In this document: piece after piece, positions 62,453 through 64,000 of the stretch | Layout: every line of letters starts with the position of its first letter | How positions within the stretch are numbered: the stretch's first letter is position 1 | Source: Nonomuraea sp. NEAU-A123 | Lineage (GTDB): Bacteria > Actinomycetota > Actinomycetes > Streptosporangiales > Streptosporangiaceae | DNA: 64,000 bases | Direction of reading: 5' to 3' | Assembly: GCF_018603905.1 (NCBI RefSeq) | Contig: NZ_JAHFZZ010000033.1 | Coordinates: forward strand, 1 to 64,000 | Translations under genes and position numbers: made by a program | Notes under the pieces: model-generated | Database searches by the model: none | The model's input: the letters and a program-made list of their open reading frames with translations, nothing else | Told to the model about the DNA's origin: nothing

Positions 62453-63649
62453 TCAGGTGGTCGTCAGGGCGACCGTCGGGGACAGGCGGGCGGCTCGCAT
62501 GGCCGGGTAGAGGCCGGCGATCGTGCCGATGACGAGTGTGGCGGCGATCGCGCCACCGAGCGCCCACGGCGGCACCACGGCCGGCCAGCCGCGTGACAGC
62601 GCGTAGCCGGTGGTGGCCAGCGCGCCCAGTACCGCCCCGACGACCCCGCCCAGCACGGACAGCAGCAGCGACTCCGCCAGGAACTGGACCCGCACCTGCC
62701 CACGCGTCGCGCCGAGCGAGCGGCGCAGGCCGATCTCGCTGCGTCGTTCCAGCACCGAGATCACCATGGTGTTCGCCACGCCCACGCCGCCGACCAGCAG
62801 CGCGACCGCGCCGAGGCCGAGCAGCAGGTTCGTGAACGCGCCCGCGGCGGCCGCCCTGGCCGCCAGCGCGTCGGACGGCCGACTGACGTTGACCTCCTCC
62901 GGGTTCTCCGGGTTGACCGTACGCGGGAGCACTCCTCGTACGCCCTCCACCGACTCCTCCGTCGACCGCTCGTAGATCGTCGACGGGTGGCCGTCGAAGC
63001 CCAGCAGCTCCGCCCCGGCCGGGAACCCGACCAGCGCCGACCGCTCGATCTCCGGGGCGAGCGGCATCGGGGTCAGGATGCCGACCACGGTGAACCACCG
63101 GCCGCCCATCCACACCCGTACGCCGGTCCTGGAGATGCCGAGCGTCTCCGCGGCCTTGGCGCCCAGGACGACGACGGGTTGCCGCTCGGTGGCGGCGTTC
63201 AGCCAGGCGCCCTTCGTCACGCCGCCCTCCAGTGTGGCGAGCAGGCCGGTGGTCGCCGCCTGTACGGCGATGCCGCCGGTTACCTCCTCGGGGATGTAGC
63301 GGGTGCGCCGCACGGTGGCGGTGATGGCTCCGGTGGCGCCGGCCGTACGGACCGGGCCGATGCGCTCGACCATGGCGACCGCGCCGGTGGGCAGTTCGGC
63401 CTCCTTGCCGAACATGGTCTGGCCGGCCGAGACGGTCAGCAGGTTGGTGCCGAGCCGGTCGAGCTGGCGCAGGAGCTGCTCGCGGGAGGACGCTGAGATG
63501 CCGATCACCGCGATCATCGTCGCGATGCCGATGGCGATGCCGAGCGCCGACAGGATCACTCTCGTCGGGCGGGTGCTGAGCCCTGCCGCGCCGACCCGCA
63601 GCACGTCGGCGAAGCCGAGCCGGGCGGGCGTCAGCCGGTTACGCGTCAC
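62453..63649 (-). CDS. MacB/FtsX-type ABC transporter permease
   Basis: 398 residues. An N-terminal membrane helix (ILSALGIAIGIATMIAVIGI) is followed by a ~200-residue extracellular MacB-core domain and three C-terminal helices of the FtsX type (LLLGLGAVALLVGGVGVANTMVIS...). ERRSEIGLRRSLGATRGQV is the conserved coupling loop. GTG 63649 has AAGGAG upstream and overlaps the ATPase stop (GTGA). It forms an exporter or mechanotransmission complex with the adjacent ATPase. Confidence 0.88.
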   Translation of the reverse strand: MTRNRLTPARLGFADVLRVGAAGLSTRPTRVILSALGIAIGIATMIAVIGISASSREQLLRQLDRLGTNLLTVSAGQTMFGKEAELPTGAVAMVERIGPVRTAGATGAITATVRRTRYIPEEVTGGIAVQAATTGLLATLEGGVTKGAWLNAATERQPVVVLGAKAAETLGISRTGVRVWMGGRWFTVVGILTPMPLAPEIERSALVGFPAGAELLGFDGHPSTIYERSTEESVEGVRGVLPRTVNPENPEEVNVSRPSDALAARAAAAGAFTNLLLGLGAVALLVGGVGVANTMVISVLERRSEIGLRRSLGATRGQVRVQFLAESLLLSVLGGVVGAVLGALATTGYALSRGWPAVVPPWALGGAIAATLVIGTIAGLYPAMRAARLSPTVALTTT

Positions 63650-64000
63650 TCTGGAGCTCCTTGCCCGAAACCAGCGACCTGCTCTGGACCGGCGGCCCGC
63701 TCCGGACCGGCGACCCGCTCTGGACCGGCGGCCCGTGTGAGGTCGGCGACGATCCGGCCGTCGCGGAGCCTGACCTGGCGGTGGCACCAGGCGGCGATCT
63801 CCGCGTCATGGGTGATGATCGCGATGGTCGTACCGGCCGCGTGCAACCCGCCCAGAACCGTCAGCACCTCGGCGCCCGAGGCGGAGTCCAGGTTCCCCGT
63901 CGGCTCGTCGGCCAGCAGCAGCGGCGGGTCACCGGCGACGGCGCGGGCCACGGCCACCCGCTGCTGTTCGCCGCCCGAGAGCTGGTTCGGCCGGTGGCCC
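63646..64000 (-). CDS. ABC transporter ATP-binding protein (partial, MacB/LolD-like)
   Basis: The C-terminal ~117 residues of the ATPase; the gene continues past the right edge. The signature LSGGEQQRVAVARA (in the last 40 bases), Walker B PPLLLADEPTGNLD and switch His in IITHD are present. The tail is made of repeated AGPERV/AGPERA-type hexapeptides encoded by an 18-bp tandem repeat, which is not part of the usual fold. Coupled to the permease gene by a GTGA overlap. Confidence 0.9.
   Translation of the reverse strand, partial: GHRPNQLSGGEQQRVAVARAVAGDPPLLLADEPTGNLDSASGAEVLTVLGGLHAAGTTIAIITHDAEIAAWCHRQVRLRDGRIVADLTRAAGPERVAGPERAAGPEQVAGFGQGAPE
63682..63735 (-). repeat. Three 18-bp tandem repeats in the ATPase 3' end
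   Basis: Units 63682-63699, 63700-63717 and 63718-63735, opening CTCTGGACCGG or CTCCGGACCGG; the first and third are identical. A degenerate fourth copy lies before them (63666-63681). They encode the (A/V)AGPE(R/Q) hexapeptides at the protein's C-terminus. Confidence 0.85.

Overview
The window is high-GC actinobacterial chromosome. The first ~97 bases are the 5' end of a 16S rRNA gene on the minus strand, and its first variable region looks like Streptosporangiaceae, most like Nonomuraea as I remember it. Frequent GTG starts, 1-4 bp GTGA/ATGA gene overlaps and several apparently leaderless starts fit this. The block purF-purM-DUF3073-valine dehydrogenase-conserved protein-bldC (46.3-52.0 kb) has the same order as in Streptomyces, so much of the window is core chromosome. 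I see no insertion sequence, prophage, integrase, tRNA or CRISPR array.

Layout. 0-0.55 kb: 16S start, its leader and promoter. 0.55-12.8 kb: oligopeptidase B, aldo/keto reductase, a flippase-like membrane protein with an internal kinase-like domain, a molybdopterin oxidoreductase, GNAT, quinone reductase, methyltransferase and acyl-CoA dehydrogenase. 12.9-19.3 kb: metallo-hydrolase, small membrane protein, ECF sigma factor with its CU044_5270-type partner, Dabb protein, and a large secreted GH2 exo-beta-D-glucosaminidase. 19.4-23.2 kb: a tight four-gene operon (NrtR-like Nudix protein, J-domain/pseudokinase, VWA protein, divergent adenylosuccinate-synthetase paralogue) that I do not recognise as a described system. 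23.2-26.9 kb: branched-chain 2-oxoacid dehydrogenase E2, E1beta and E1alpha. 27.0-31.0 kb: purS, an RsbW-like anti-sigma ATPase, purQ, purL. 31.0-37.0 kb: collagen-like secreted protein, membrane adenylate cyclase plus Crp-type regulator, MFS exporter, and a MazEF-type toxin-antitoxin pair. 37.0-45.4 kb: TetR with MFS exporter, ABC exporter, Tat-exported PhoX-like phosphatase, sterol-carrier-like protein, DUF4190 protein, MarR. 45.5-52.0 kb: SDR oxidoreductase and the purF-bldC block. 52.1-59.9 kb: TetR, LacI, a cell-wall amidase lipoprotein with a GH20 hexosaminidase, a nucleotidyltransferase, pyrD, a tautomerase and a membrane protein. 60.0-64.0 kb: dihydrolipoyl dehydrogenase (likely E3 for the complex at 23-27 kb), a membrane protein with TetR, and a MacB-type ABC exporter running off the window.

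Themes. Purine synthesis is split over two loci (purS/Q/L and purF/M); pyrimidine synthesis has pyrD. Valine dehydrogenase, the 2-oxoacid dehydrogenase complex and acyl-CoA dehydrogenase suggest branched-chain amino acid catabolism feeding fatty-acid precursors. CsxA, GH20 and the amidase act on amino-sugar polymers and cell wall. Many regulators sit beside clear palindromic operators (10.9, 34.9, 37.6, 45.5 and 61.45 kb).

Two items deserve most attention. One is the four-gene operon at 19.45-23.18 kb. The other is a recurring pattern of short tandem duplications (10-31 bp) that span or abut stop codons at several gene ends (23.2, 53.9, 57.7, 59.2 and 63.7 kb).
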